From Mesorhizobium sp. B2-4-3 (lineage in GTDB: Bacteria > Pseudomonadota > Alphaproteobacteria > Rhizobiales > Rhizobiaceae): a stretch of DNA of 64,000 bases. Shown here piece after piece: positions 20,116 through 28,541 of the stretch. Under the pieces are notes generated by a model. It did not search any database. It saw nothing but the letters and a program-made list of their open reading frames with translations, and was not told the DNA's origin. Within the stretch, counting starts at the first letter, position 1. Every line of letters starts with the position of its first letter. The translations under genes and the position numbers were made by a program. The DNA lies in contig NZ_VFVL01000008.1 in NCBI RefSeq assembly GCF_006442815.1, positions 144,933-208,932 of the forward strand. Direction: 5' to 3'.

Positions 20116-21426
20116 ATGAGCACCTTTTCTCCCCGCGAAATCGTTTCGGAACTCGACCGCTTCATCATCGGCCAGAAGGACGCCAAGCGCGCCGTGGCGA
20201 TCGCCTTGCGCAACCGCTGGCGCCGCCAGCAGCTGGAAGGCCAGATGCGCGAAGAGGTGATGCCGAAGAACATCCTGATGATCGGCCCGACCGGCGTCGG
20301 CAAGACCGAGATCTCGCGCCGCCTGGCGCGGCTGGCCGGCGCGCCCTTCGTCAAGGTCGAGGCGACCAAGTTCACCGAGGTCGGCTATGTCGGCCGCGAT
20401 GTCGAGCAGATCGTGCGCGACCTCGTCGAGGTCGCCATGGGCCTGGCGCGCGAAAAGATGCGTGGCGATGTCAGCGCGCGCGCCCAGGTCAATGCCGAGG
20501 AGCGCGTGCTGGAAGCCCTTGTCGGCAAGACGGCGAGCCCGGCGACCCGCGACTCTTTCCGCAAGAAGCTGCGCGACGGCGAGCTTGACGACAAGGAGAT
20601 CGAGATCGAGGTGGCCGACACCGGCACCGGCGGCATGCCCGGTTTCGAGATCCCCGGCATGCCCGGCGCCAATGTCGGCGTCCTCAACATCAACGACATG
20701 CTGTCGAAGGCGATGGGCGGCCGCAGGACCAAGACCCGCAAGACCACGGTGCGCGATTCCTACGCGCTGCTGGTCAACGACGAATCCGACAAGCTGCTCG
20801 ACCAGGACGAGGTGGTGCGCAGGGCGCTGGAATCGGCAGAGAATGACGGCATCGTCTTCCTCGACGAGATCGACAAGATCGCGGCCAGGAGCGACATTTC
20901 GGGCGGCCCGTCGCGCGAAGGCGTGCAGCGCGACCTGCTGCCGCTGGTCGAAGGCACCACCGTCGCGACCAAATATGGACCGATCAAGACCGACCATATA
21001 TTGTTCATCGCTTCGGGCGCCTTCCACGTCTCCAAGCCGTCGGACCTTTTGCCCGAGCTGCAGGGTCGCCTGCCGATCCGTGTCGAGCTGCGCGCGCTGG
21101 AGAAGGCGGATTTCATCCGCATCCTCACCGAGACGGAGGCGAGCCTCATCAAGCAGTATATCGCGCTGATGAAGACGGAAGGCGTCGAGCTGACCTTCAC
21201 CGACGACGCCATCGATTCGCTTGCCGGCATCGCAGTCGATCTCAACGCCAGCGTCGAGAATATCGGCGCCCGGCGCCTGCAGACAGTGATGGAGCGCGTG
21301 CTGGACGAGATCTCCTACGACGCCCCGGACCGCAACGGCACGGCCGTCACCATCGACGCCGCCTATGTCGAGAAGCATGTCGGCGACCTGTCCAGAAACA
21401 CCGACCTGTCGCGGTTCATCCTTTAA
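20116..21426 (+). CDS. hslU: HslU (ClpY) AAA+ unfoldase
   Basis: ATPase that unfolds substrates and feeds them to HslV. 436 residues with Walker [10 protein letters not shown] near residue 60, a central I domain of about 130 residues, Walker [11 protein letters not shown], and the C-terminal tail DLSRFIL, which inserts into HslV. Start at 20116 ([14 protein letters not shown]). Five bases after the TAA stop comes the CTAG end of repeat copy 2. Confidence 0.98.
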   Translation: MSTFSPREIVSELDRFIIGQKDAKRAVAIALRNRWRRQQLEGQMREEVMPKNILMIGPTGVGKTEISRRLARLAGAPFVKVEATKFTEVGYVGRDVEQIVRDLVEVAMGLAREKMRGDVSARAQVNAEERVLEALVGKTASPATRDSFRKKLRDGELDDKEIEIEVADTGTGGMPGFEIPGMPGANVGVLNINDMLSKAMGGRRTKTRKTTVRDSYALLVNDESDKLLDQDEVVRRALESAENDGIVFLDEIDKIAARSDISGGPSREGVQRDLLPLVEGTTVATKYGPIKTDHILFIASGAFHVSKPSDLLPELQGRLPIRVELRALEKADFIRILTETEASLIKQYIALMKTEGVELTFTDDAIDSLAGIAVDLNASVENIGARRLQTVMERVLDEISYDAPDRNGTAVTIDAAYVEKHVGDLSRNTDLSRFIL

Positions 21427-21430
21427 GCTC

Positions 21431-21810
21431 CTAGTTCCTCGACATGGGAATCTGGAAGGTTGCCGTTTGTCTTGGTGCAAGATTTCCGCGAAATCAGCGC
21501 AAACGCTCGGGATTTGGCTGAAGCTGCCCCCAACGTCGTCATTCTATGGCGGAGCAAGGAGCGAAGCGACGCGGCGCAGACCATAGAATCCATGCCGTGA
21601 CTTGGAAGCGCCGCCACGGTGCAGAATTCTGCTCCGTTGCACGCCTTGGCGAAGGTAACGGCATGGATTCCAGGGTCTTCGCAACGGAGCTTCGCTCTTG
21701 CTCCGCCCTAGAATGACGATCGTGATGGGCGTTTCGGCCAATCTCTAAGGCATGCCGCTTGCCAAAGCAAACAGAGCTGGCCGGTCAAAATCCCTGTGCA
21801 GCGCCACTAG
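21431..21810 (+). repeat. CTAG-ended twin-hairpin repeat, copy 2
   Basis: A 380-bp copy bounded by CTAGT (21431-21435) and ACTAG (21806-21810). The core is 21536-21719 (184 bp). The right terminal motif TCAAAATCCCTGTG (21785-21798) is followed by seven bases and ACTAG; the left counterpart is degenerate. Stem 1 is ATTCTATGG/CCATAGAAT. Stem 2 is ATTCCAGGG facing CCCTAGAAT, a one-sided change still able to pair. The rest of the gap to 22006 shows no gene. Confidence 0.9.
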
Positions 21811-22006
21811 TTCGGGCCGGCTCTCGTAGCCAACCCGAAACGGCCTCCCGGTGCCCCGACTTCGAGCCGCCCCGAAACACCCTTCCCAATCCAAAGTGTG
21901 GCCAAATGGAAGCATCAGGCCACCATTTTTGCTGGCAGCTCGAAGCCTTCTCTCGACTCTGCCATGCGCTTTACCTAGTTTGCCGCTCATTCGAAAGCGG
22001 CGGCGC

Positions 22007-22966
22007 ATGAAGAAACTTATCCTGCTTTTTCTCGGCATGGCCTTAGCGGCGGCGGTGGCAACCGCCGACGCAGCGACCACCGTGCCTCCAGGCAACCGCA
22101 ACAGCGTGCAGCCGGATATTCCGGGCGCGTCCAGCCGGCGCACCCAGGCCACCAATACAACCTTCCAGGCCAAGTACCGCAAGGTCTACGCGCTGCTGCA
22201 GAACGACGCCGACCTTCGTGCCAAGATCAGGAAGGCGGCAGCGGCCTACGGCATTGACCCCATGCATATCGTCGGCGCCATCGTCGGCGAGCATACCTAT
22301 AATGTTGACGCCTATGACCGCCTGCAGACCTATTACGTCAAGGCGATCTCATACCTGTCGAGCAAGCTTTCCTTCGCCTATCACGGCGAGGACGTCTCGG
22401 ATTTCATCCAGCGGCCCGAATTCAAGAAATGCGCCGGCGCAGACGACAGCTACGACCTTTGGGAATGCCGTGAGCAGGTGTGGAACCGCGCCTTCCGCGG
22501 CAAGACCGTCGGCGGCGAGGACTTCCCCAACGACCGCTTCGGCGCCACCTTCTTCCAGCCTTATTATGCCGGCCAGACCTTCGGGCTCGGCCAGTTGAAC
22601 CCGCTGACGGCGCTGCAGATGAGCGACCTGGTGCACAAGGTCTCGGGCCTACCCAGGCTCGACGTCGGCGATCCCAACGCGGTCTACAAGACCATCATGG
22701 ACCCGGACCTGACGCTGCCTTACGTTGCCGCGACCATCAAGAAGTCCATCGACGCCTACCGCGGCATCGCCGGCTTCGACATCTCGAAAAATCCGGGCCT
22801 GACCGCCACGCTCTACAATGTCGGCAACCCCGAAGAGCGCGCCTATGCGCTGAAGGCCGAGAACGACAAGCGCCGCGCCGCCGGCGAACCGGAGAAGCTG
22901 CCCGAGGAAAATTATTACGGCTGGTTGGTCAACGACAAGCTGGATGAGCTGAAGGCGCTTTTCTAG
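22007..22966 (+). CDS. Exported DUF1402 protein, divergent lytic-transglycosylase-like
   Basis: A 319-residue protein with a signal peptide (MKKLILLFLGMALAAAVATADA, cleavage near residue 22). The family is DUF1402. I see the order of motifs of the SLT lysozyme fold: E95 in IVGEHTYN, where the catalytic Glu of SLT enzymes sits; FGLGQLNPLTA at 192-202, resembling GLMQIMPxTA; then LPYVAATIKKSIDAY and ATLYNVGNP near 267-275, resembling the YNAG loop. A periplasmic peptidoglycan role is therefore inferred. The start at 22007 is chosen for the signal peptide. Confidence 0.75.
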   Translation: MKKLILLFLGMALAAAVATADAATTVPPGNRNSVQPDIPGASSRRTQATNTTFQAKYRKVYALLQNDADLRAKIRKAAAAYGIDPMHIVGAIVGEHTYNVDAYDRLQTYYVKAISYLSSKLSFAYHGEDVSDFIQRPEFKKCAGADDSYDLWECREQVWNRAFRGKTVGGEDFPNDRFGATFFQPYYAGQTFGLGQLNPLTALQMSDLVHKVSGLPRLDVGDPNAVYKTIMDPDLTLPYVAATIKKSIDAYRGIAGFDISKNPGLTATLYNVGNPEERAYALKAENDKRRAAGEPEKLPEENYYGWLVNDKLDELKALF

Positions 22967-22972
22967 AAAACC

Positions 22973-24211
22973 TCACGCCGCCAGCAGCGACTTCAGCTTG
23001 ACCGCTTGCGATCCCAGCGCTTCCGGCGCCGGCTTCGCTCGTCTGGCGATCAGCATCTCCGCCAGGCGGATGTCGCGCGCCACCGCATTGCCCGGGCCGA
23101 TGCCGCTCGCCGCCACCAGCCTGCCGTCTTCGGCCAAATGGAACAGGATGAAGGCTCCGTCGTCGAGGTCGCGCCGCACGATCGAGCGGCCCTCGTCCGA
23201 CAGCCCGGCGATCTGAAGCGTGAGGCCGTACTGATCCGACCAGAACCACGGCACGGCGGCATGCGCCTCATCGGCGCCCAGCATGTTCTTCGCAGCCAGT
23301 GCGCCCTGCTCCTGCGCGTTGCGCCAGGCTTCCAGCCGGACCCGCCGGCCGCCATAGACGGCAAGCGGGAACGAGCAGCAATCGCCGGCGGCGAAGATAT
23401 CCGGGTCGGCGGTGCGCAAATGCTGGTCGACGGCGATGCCGTTGTCGATCGCAAGTCCCGCCTCGGCGGCAAGCGCCGTCACCGGCACGGCGCCGATGCC
23501 GATCACCACGAGATCGGCGATGACCTTCTGGCCGTGGGCCAGCGTGATGCCGACCTCCGCGCCGTCATCGTCAATCGCCGCGATCCCCTGGCCGGTGCGG
23601 ATCGCAACGCCCTCCGCCTCATGCGCCTTGTGGATGATCTCGGCGATCTCGGCCGGCACGCCGCGCATCAGGATGCGCGGCTGCGCCTCGATGACGGTGA
23701 CGGCGGCGCCGAGCTTGCGCGCCGCGGCGGCGAGCTCGAGGCCGATGAAGCCGCCGCCGATGATGGCGACGCGGTTGCCGGCGCTAAGATGAGCGCGGAT
23801 GGCCAAAGCGTCGTTGAAGGTTCTGAGATAGACGCAACGCCCCCCGAGACCCGGCATCGGCAGCGGGCGCGGCACGGAGCCGGTGGCCAGCAGCAGCTTG
23901 TCATAGGAAAGGGAAGAGCCGTCCGACAACTGCACGGTATGGGCTGCACGATCGATCGCGACGGCCCGGACGGAATGGATGTGCCGGATAGAGCGCTCGG
24001 CGAAAAGCGCGTCGGTGGCGATCGCCTTGATCGCCGGGGCCTCTCCGGTCATCGCTTCCTTCGACAGCGGCGGCCGCTCATAAGGCAGGTGCGGCTCGTC
24101 GCCGACCAGCGTGACCGGCCCTTCATAGCCGAGATCGCGCAGGGCGAGTGCGGCGCGCCCGCCGCATTCGCCGGCTCCAATGATCACCATCCCCGCCGTC
24201 ATCGTCGTCAT
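22973..24211 (-). CDS. mocF: FAD-dependent ferredoxin reductase, MocF-like
   Basis: Flavoprotein of 412 residues that passes electrons from NAD(P)H to the Rieske ferredoxin beside it. The FAD site VIIGAGECGGRAA is at the N-terminus, the NAD site IIGGGFIGLELA is near residue 150, and the second FAD motif DIFAAGDCC is near 275. Its ATG overlaps the ferredoxin stop (ATGA). Desaturase, ferredoxin and reductase in the order D-E-F matches mocDEF of rhizopine catabolism. It could serve another hydroxylase, but the context favours the moc assignment. Confidence 0.75.
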   Translation of the reverse strand: MTTMTAGMVIIGAGECGGRAALALRDLGYEGPVTLVGDEPHLPYERPPLSKEAMTGEAPAIKAIATDALFAERSIRHIHSVRAVAIDRAAHTVQLSDGSSLSYDKLLLATGSVPRPLPMPGLGGRCVYLRTFNDALAIRAHLSAGNRVAIIGGGFIGLELAAAARKLGAAVTVIEAQPRILMRGVPAEIAEIIHKAHEAEGVAIRTGQGIAAIDDDGAEVGITLAHGQKVIADLVVIGIGAVPVTALAAEAGLAIDNGIAVDQHLRTADPDIFAAGDCCSFPLAVYGGRRVRLEAWRNAQEQGALAAKNMLGADEAHAAVPWFWSDQYGLTLQIAGLSDEGRSIVRRDLDDGAFILFHLAEDGRLVAASGIGPGNAVARDIRLAEMLIARRAKPAPEALGSQAVKLKSLLAA

Positions 24212-24522
24212 CCGACCTGAACAAGAACTTTTCCGGCGTCGACCTTGACCGGATAGGTCTTCAGGTTGACGCAGACCGGCGCGCCTCTTGCATCGCCGGT
24301 CTTGTAGTTGAAGCGGCCGTTGTGCTTCGGGCATTCGATGATGTCGTCCATCACCAGCCCGTCGGCCAGATGCACCTTCTCATGCGTGCACAGGCCGTCG
24401 GTCGCGAAATATTCGTCGTCCGGACTGCGGTAGATGGCGAAGGTGCGGCCGGCATGGTCGAACCGCATCACGTCCTCTTCATCGATGTCTCCGGCCGCGC
24501 AGGCCTCGACCCAGTCGCTCAT
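24208..24522 (-). CDS. mocE: Rieske-type [2Fe-2S] ferredoxin, MocE-like
   Basis: A 104-residue ferredoxin with the Rieske ligands Cys-x-His in CTHEKVH and Cys-x2-His in CPKHNGRF. It matches the MocE family, the electron carrier for the MocD oxygenase. It lies 22 bp after the desaturase gene and is coupled to the reductase by ATGA overlap. Confidence 0.8.
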   Translation of the reverse strand: MSDWVEACAAGDIDEEDVMRFDHAGRTFAIYRSPDDEYFATDGLCTHEKVHLADGLVMDDIIECPKHNGRFNYKTGDARGAPVCVNLKTYPVKVDAGKVLVQVG

Positions 24523-24544
24523 CTCGTCCTCCAGCGAATATCCC

Positions 24545-25651
24545 TCACTCCGCGGCGGCAGCCATCGGAATATCGTTATGCAGTTCCTCGCGATAGGGCT
24601 TCGCCGTCGGCGGCAGCGCGCGCTTGAGGAAATAATCCTCGTTGCGCAACTGGCGCAGGAAGGCCGGGACCATCTCGCGATAACCGGCCAGGATCGAAGG
24701 CGTCGGCGCCGGCAGGTCGTGCTTGATCATCTCATGCAGCTTCGGCAGCGCGTGATAGGGCACCATCGGGAACATGTGATGCTCCACATGGTAGTTCATG
24801 TTCCAGTAGATGAAGCGGCTGATCGGGTTCATCAGCACCGTGCGGCTGTTCAGGCGGTGGTCGACGACATTGTCGGCGAGGCCGCCATGCTGCAGCAGGC
24901 CGGTCATGACGTGGTGCCAGGCGCCATAGAGCCGGGGCAGGCCGATCAGCATCAGCGGCAGCCAGGAATGCAGGTAGAGGGCCAAGGCGATGGTCGCGAC
25001 GTAGATGGCGAGCCATATGCGGGCCACCCGGATCGCCTTAGGCTGCTCCTGCTCTGGAATGAAGGTTTTTTCCGCGGCGCTGATGATTCCGGCGGCGTTG
25101 CGCACCATGTCGGTCACAGCGTGCCAGGCGTCGAGGATGCCGAAGAAGTTGAGCACCACGCGCGCAAGGTCCGGCGGCCGCATGACGGCGATTTCCGGAT
25201 CACGGCCGACGATGATGGTGTCGGTATGGTGGCGCGTGTGGCTCCAGCGCCAGGTCACCGGGTTGCGCATGATCATGAAGCAGGCGAGCTGGTAGACGGC
25301 ATCGTTCATCCATTGCGTGCGGAAGGCCGTGCCGTGCCCGCATTCGTGCCAGCGGGAATCGGTCGAGGAACCGTAGAGCGTGCCGTAGACGAACAGGAAC
25401 GGCACGCACCACCAGCTGCCCCAGAACCAGATGCCGCCCGCGGCGCTGACGATGAAAGCGGCCAGCCATATGACGGTGTCGCGGATCGCCGGCTGGTCGG
25501 AGCGCTGCATCAGCTCCTTCATCTGCTTGCGCGGGATCTCGGTGTGGTACCATTCGGCCGCCGCCAGCCCGTTCTCGATGGCGCGTTTTGCATCGCGGCC
25601 GGTCAGGCTGTAGTCGCGTGGCGGCGCCGTCGAAGACGTCATGGCCGTCAT
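24545..25651 (-). CDS. mocD: Membrane di-iron oxygenase/desaturase, MocD-like
   Basis: Integral membrane protein of 368 residues with the three histidine boxes of the desaturase/hydroxylase superfamily: HECGH, HTRHH and HVEHH, between about six hydrophobic segments. With the ferredoxin and reductase it forms a three-component oxygenase. MocD is held to remove the O-methyl group of 3-O-methyl-scyllo-inosamine. The frame continues 57 codons upstream, but MTAMTSSTAPPRDYSL at 25651 is the likely start. It is divergent from a LacI gene, and an inositol-type importer lies beyond that. A plain fatty acid desaturase is the alternative. Confidence 0.75.
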   Translation of the reverse strand: MTAMTSSTAPPRDYSLTGRDAKRAIENGLAAAEWYHTEIPRKQMKELMQRSDQPAIRDTVIWLAAFIVSAAGGIWFWGSWWCVPFLFVYGTLYGSSTDSRWHECGHGTAFRTQWMNDAVYQLACFMIMRNPVTWRWSHTRHHTDTIIVGRDPEIAVMRPPDLARVVLNFFGILDAWHAVTDMVRNAAGIISAAEKTFIPEQEQPKAIRVARIWLAIYVATIALALYLHSWLPLMLIGLPRLYGAWHHVMTGLLQHGGLADNVVDHRLNSRTVLMNPISRFIYWNMNYHVEHHMFPMVPYHALPKLHEMIKHDLPAPTPSILAGYREMVPAFLRQLRNEDYFLKRALPPTAKPYREELHNDIPMAAAAE

Positions 25652-25824
25652 TGAGGTTCCTCCAACAGCGCCCGGTGAACGGCTCCGGCAGGTCCGGGCT
25701 CGTCCATGGCCGGCTTCCACTTCAACATACCGCCAGCCTATGATAGGCTCAACATCAGAAAGATAGTTTCTATCATTTCCTATCAGGATGAGATATCCTC
25801 TGCCGGATAAGCGATGGAGCATTC
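25652..25824. promoter_or_regulatory. mocD-lacI divergent promoter with palindromes
   Basis: The 173-bp gap holds GATAG-TTT-CTATC at 25762-25774 and AGGAT-GAGAT-ATCCT at 25785-25799, with further TATC units between and around them. These are candidate operators for the LacI protein encoded at 25825, placed so that both divergent genes could be controlled. GGAG precedes the lacI ATG. Confidence 0.5.
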
Positions 25825-26856
25825 ATGGCAAAGCGGCCGACCATTACCGATCTCGCGCGCGTCTCGGGCGTCAGCGTCGCTACCGTCGACAGGGTGCTGA
25901 ACAGCCGCCTGCCTGTGCGCGAGGAGACGGCGCGCCGGGTCTACGAGGCCGCCACCGAGATCGGCTATCACGCGGCGGGACTGATCAAGCAGCGCATGCG
26001 CCAGGAACTGCCGGAATACCGGCTCGGCTTCCTGCTGCTGAGGGGCAATGACGTTTTCTATGGTGATTTCGCCGGGGAGCTCGAGCTGGCGGTCGCGCAA
26101 TCGCAACGCTTTCGCGGCGTTGCGACTGTCGATTTCGCCGCCTCGCTGGCGCCCGACGAGATTGCCGCCCAAATGCGTGGGCTGGCGGCGAAGTCGAGGG
26201 CCATCGCAGTCGTCGGCCCGGATCATCCGACGCTGACGGCGGTCGTGGAGGCGCTGAAGGCGAGGGGGCAGCCGGTCTTCTCGCTGCTGTCCGATTTTGC
26301 CGCCGGTATCCGCGAGGGCTATGTCGGTCTCGACAACCGCAAGGTCGGGCGCAGCGCCGCCTGGATGATCGCCAAGGCCGCCAGGAAGCCAGGCAAGGTC
26401 GCGCTCTTCGTCGGCAGCCATCGCTTCCACGGCCATGAGCTGCGCGAGATCGGCTTCCGCTCCTATTTCCGCGAGCACGCGCCGGACTTCACCGTGATGG
26501 AGACGCTGGTCAACCTCGAGGCCAATGACGTCACGCATGACGCCATGCTGGATCTTCTGGCGCGTCATCCCGATCTTGCCGGTTGCTACGTCGCCGGCGG
26601 CGGCATGGAGGGCGCGGTCTCGGCGCTGAGGGCGGCGCGCCCGGCCGAGATGCCGGTCGTCATCTGCAACGAGATCAACGCCGTCTCGCGCGCCGCGCTC
26701 GCCGACAACATCCTCACCATGGTCATCTCGACGCCGCTCGCGGCACTCTGCCGGGAGCTCGTCGGGCTGATGGCCCATGCCATCGAAAGCGGCGCCGCCA
26801 ATGCGCCGGGACAGACCTTCCTGCCCTTCGACATCTACCTGCCGGAAAATATCTAG
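25825..26856 (+). CDS. LacI-family transcriptional regulator (moc locus)
   Basis: A 343-residue regulator with an N-terminal LacI helix-turn-helix (ITDLARVSGVSVATVDRVLN) and a periplasmic-binding-like sensor domain that would bind a sugar or inositol derivative. It lies between mocDEF (divergent) and the importer genes (downstream), so it probably senses the imported compound. The TAG stop is inside the terminal CTAG (26853-26856) of repeat copy 3. Confidence 0.88.
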   Translation: MAKRPTITDLARVSGVSVATVDRVLNSRLPVREETARRVYEAATEIGYHAAGLIKQRMRQELPEYRLGFLLLRGNDVFYGDFAGELELAVAQSQRFRGVATVDFAASLAPDEIAAQMRGLAAKSRAIAVVGPDHPTLTAVVEALKARGQPVFSLLSDFAAGIREGYVGLDNRKVGRSAAWMIAKAARKPGKVALFVGSHRFHGHELREIGFRSYFREHAPDFTVMETLVNLEANDVTHDAMLDLLARHPDLAGCYVAGGGMEGAVSALRAARPAEMPVVICNEINAVSRAALADNILTMVISTPLAALCRELVGLMAHAIESGAANAPGQTFLPFDIYLPENI

Positions 26857-27150
26857 AGCTCAAAGCGACAGGGATTTTGATCGATCGGCTGCGTTGGCAG
26901 GCGGCATGCCTTGGAGATTGGCCGAAACGCGCAATCGCGATCGTCATTCCAGGGCGGAGCAGGAGCGAAGCTCCGTCGCGAAGACCCTGGAATCCATGCC
27001 GTTACCTTCGCCAAGGCGTGCAACGGAGCAGAATTCTGCACCGCGGCAACGCTCCCAAGTCACGGAATGGATTCTATGGTCTGCGCCGCGTCGCTTCGCT
27101 CCTTGCTCCGCCATAGAATGACGACATTGGGCCCTGTGTCGGGGAACTGG
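26853..27150 (-). repeat. CTAG-ended twin-hairpin repeat, copy 3 (inverted)
   Basis: Copy in the opposite orientation to copies 1 and 2. CTAG at 26853-26856 holds the lacI stop codon and is followed by ACAGGGATTTTGA (26868-26880). The core is 26941-27124, again 184 bp. The far end has CCCTGTG, TCGGGGA and ACTGG (27146-27150), the same terminal motif with CTAG mutated to CTGG. The segment between core and far end is shortened, giving 298 bp in all. Confidence 0.88.
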
Positions 27151-27173
27151 CCCCCGGAGCGACGGAATCGATG

Positions 27174-27206
27174 TGAAAGAATCCATCAGGCTGATGTATT
27201 CTTTCA
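27174..27206. promoter_or_regulatory. 33-bp palindrome upstream of the inositol-type importer
   Basis: Nested inverted repeat: outer arms TGAAAGAAT (27174-27182) and ATTCTTTCA (27198-27206), inner arms CATCA and TGATG around GGC, with one C/T mismatch. It is a strong dyad about 290 bp upstream of the binding-protein gene. Candidate operator for the upstream LacI protein, or a hairpin in a long leader; not resolved from sequence. Confidence 0.5.
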
Positions 27207-27323
27207 TCGCGGTTCATTCGGATTCGGGCGCGAGTTTCGACGGTTTTGGTCTTCGTCACGCCGATAGTGATCGAAAAACCGGCTGCCCCGGTCGGAATCA
27301 CCCTTGACGTTTCCAAACGAAAT

Positions 27324-27337
27324 GGAATAAATATTTC
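27324..27337. promoter_or_regulatory. IolR-type operator upstream of the moc-linked importer
   Basis: GGAATAAATATTTC, which with flanks reads TGGAATAAATATTTCA. The site upstream of iolC (55403-55416, read on the minus strand) is TGGAATTAATATTTCA, identical at 15 of 16 positions. Both are one base off the GGAA-N6-TTCC motif reported for the S. meliloti RpiR-type repressor IolR. The site is 156 bp upstream of the importer's first gene. From here to 27492 I see no gene, only a GC-rich TCCCCGG/CCGGGGA hairpin near 27427-27445. Confidence 0.65.
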
Positions 27338-27492
27338 ACTAGCTAGGCTTTTTGGTTCTTTCGTTCCGAAGCGTCTGTTCGAACGGAGGAGGCGTTCCAC
27401 CGAAGGGCGTGGCCGCAGGGAGAGATTCCCCGGGCAAACCGGGGATTCCGGTTCAATGGGTGCAGCCGGACACCAAGTGGAGGAGAGATAAA

Positions 27493-28434
27493 ATGAAGAA
27501 ACTGCTTTTGGGCGTCGCGCTTTCGGCGCTGATGTGTTCATCCGCCTTCGCCGCCAAGATCGGCGTTTCGATGGCCAAATTCGACGACAACTTCCTGACC
27601 GTGCTGCGCAACGGCATGATCGCGCAGGCCAAGGGCATGAGCGGTGTCGAATTGCAGGTCGAAGACGCACAGAACGACGTCGCCAAGCAACTCGACCAGA
27701 TCAAGAACTTCGCCGCCTCGGGCGTCGACGCCATCATCGTCAATCCGGTCGACACCTCTGCCACGCAGGCGATGTCGGACGCGGCCGCCGCGGCCAAGAT
27801 CCCGCTGGTCTATGTCAACCGCCAGCCGGTCAATGTCGACTCGCTGCCGGACAACCAGGCTTTCGTCGCTTCGAACGAGGCCGAATCCGGCACGCTCGAG
27901 ACCAAGGAAGCCTGCCGCCTGCTCAAGGAAGCCGGCAAAAAGGAAGCCAATGTCTATGTGATCATGGGCGAGCTCTCGAACCAGGCCGCGGTGCAGCGCA
28001 CCAAGGACATCGAGGAAGTCATCGCCACGCCGGACTGCAGCTTCATCAAGATCATCGACAAGCAGACCTCGAACTGGGACCGCGACCAGGCGCAGAACCT
28101 GATGACCAACTGGCTGTCGTCCGGCAAGGCGTTCGACGGCGTCATCGCCAACAATGACGAAAGCGCCATCGGCGCCATCCAGGCGATGAAGGCGGCCAAC
28201 ATCGACATGAAGTCGGTGGTCGTCGGCGGCGTTGATGCCACCCAGGACGCGCTGGTTGCGATGCAGGCTGGCGATCTCGACGTCACGGTCTTCCAGGACG
28301 CTGCCGGCCAGGGCGCCGGCGCGCTCGACGCGGCGCTGAAGCTCGCCAAGGGCGAGAAGGTGGACCACAAGGTCTACATCCCGTTCCAGCTCGTGACGCC
28401 GGCGAACATCGACAAGTTCTTGAAGAAGAACTGA
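27493..28434 (+). CDS. Periplasmic sugar/inositol-binding protein of an ABC importer
   Basis: Solute-binding protein of 313 residues in the ribose/inositol cluster (Peripla_BP_4). A signal peptide ends near residue 20 (SALMCSSAFA). The hinge and pocket segments FDDNFLTVLRNGM, VNPVDTSATQAMSDAA and VVGGVDATQDAL resemble rhizobial inositol-binding proteins (IbpA, MocB). The SD sequence is GGAGAGATAA. It is the first gene of an importer operon with the dehydrogenase behind it. Inositol or rhizopine is the likely ligand; ribose is the alternative. Confidence 0.85.
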   Translation: MKKLLLGVALSALMCSSAFAAKIGVSMAKFDDNFLTVLRNGMIAQAKGMSGVELQVEDAQNDVAKQLDQIKNFAASGVDAIIVNPVDTSATQAMSDAAAAAKIPLVYVNRQPVNVDSLPDNQAFVASNEAESGTLETKEACRLLKEAGKKEANVYVIMGELSNQAAVQRTKDIEEVIATPDCSFIKIIDKQTSNWDRDQAQNLMTNWLSSGKAFDGVIANNDESAIGAIQAMKAANIDMKSVVVGGVDATQDALVAMQAGDLDVTVFQDAAGQGAGALDAALKLAKGEKVDHKVYIPFQLVTPANIDKFLKKN

Positions 28435-28541
28435 GGCGCCTCGATACGGGGCGGCGCATCCAATAGGAACAAACGCGCCGCTCCGCCCTTCCTCCCGTCG
28501 CGCGGGAGGCAGCACAAGTGCGCCCCGACGGAGGAAAAGAC

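Noticed and set aside
24545..25651. Simple fatty acid desaturase assignment
   Set aside because: Not excluded by sequence, but a dedicated Rieske ferredoxin and reductase in moc order next to inositol transport genes makes the MocD reading more likely.
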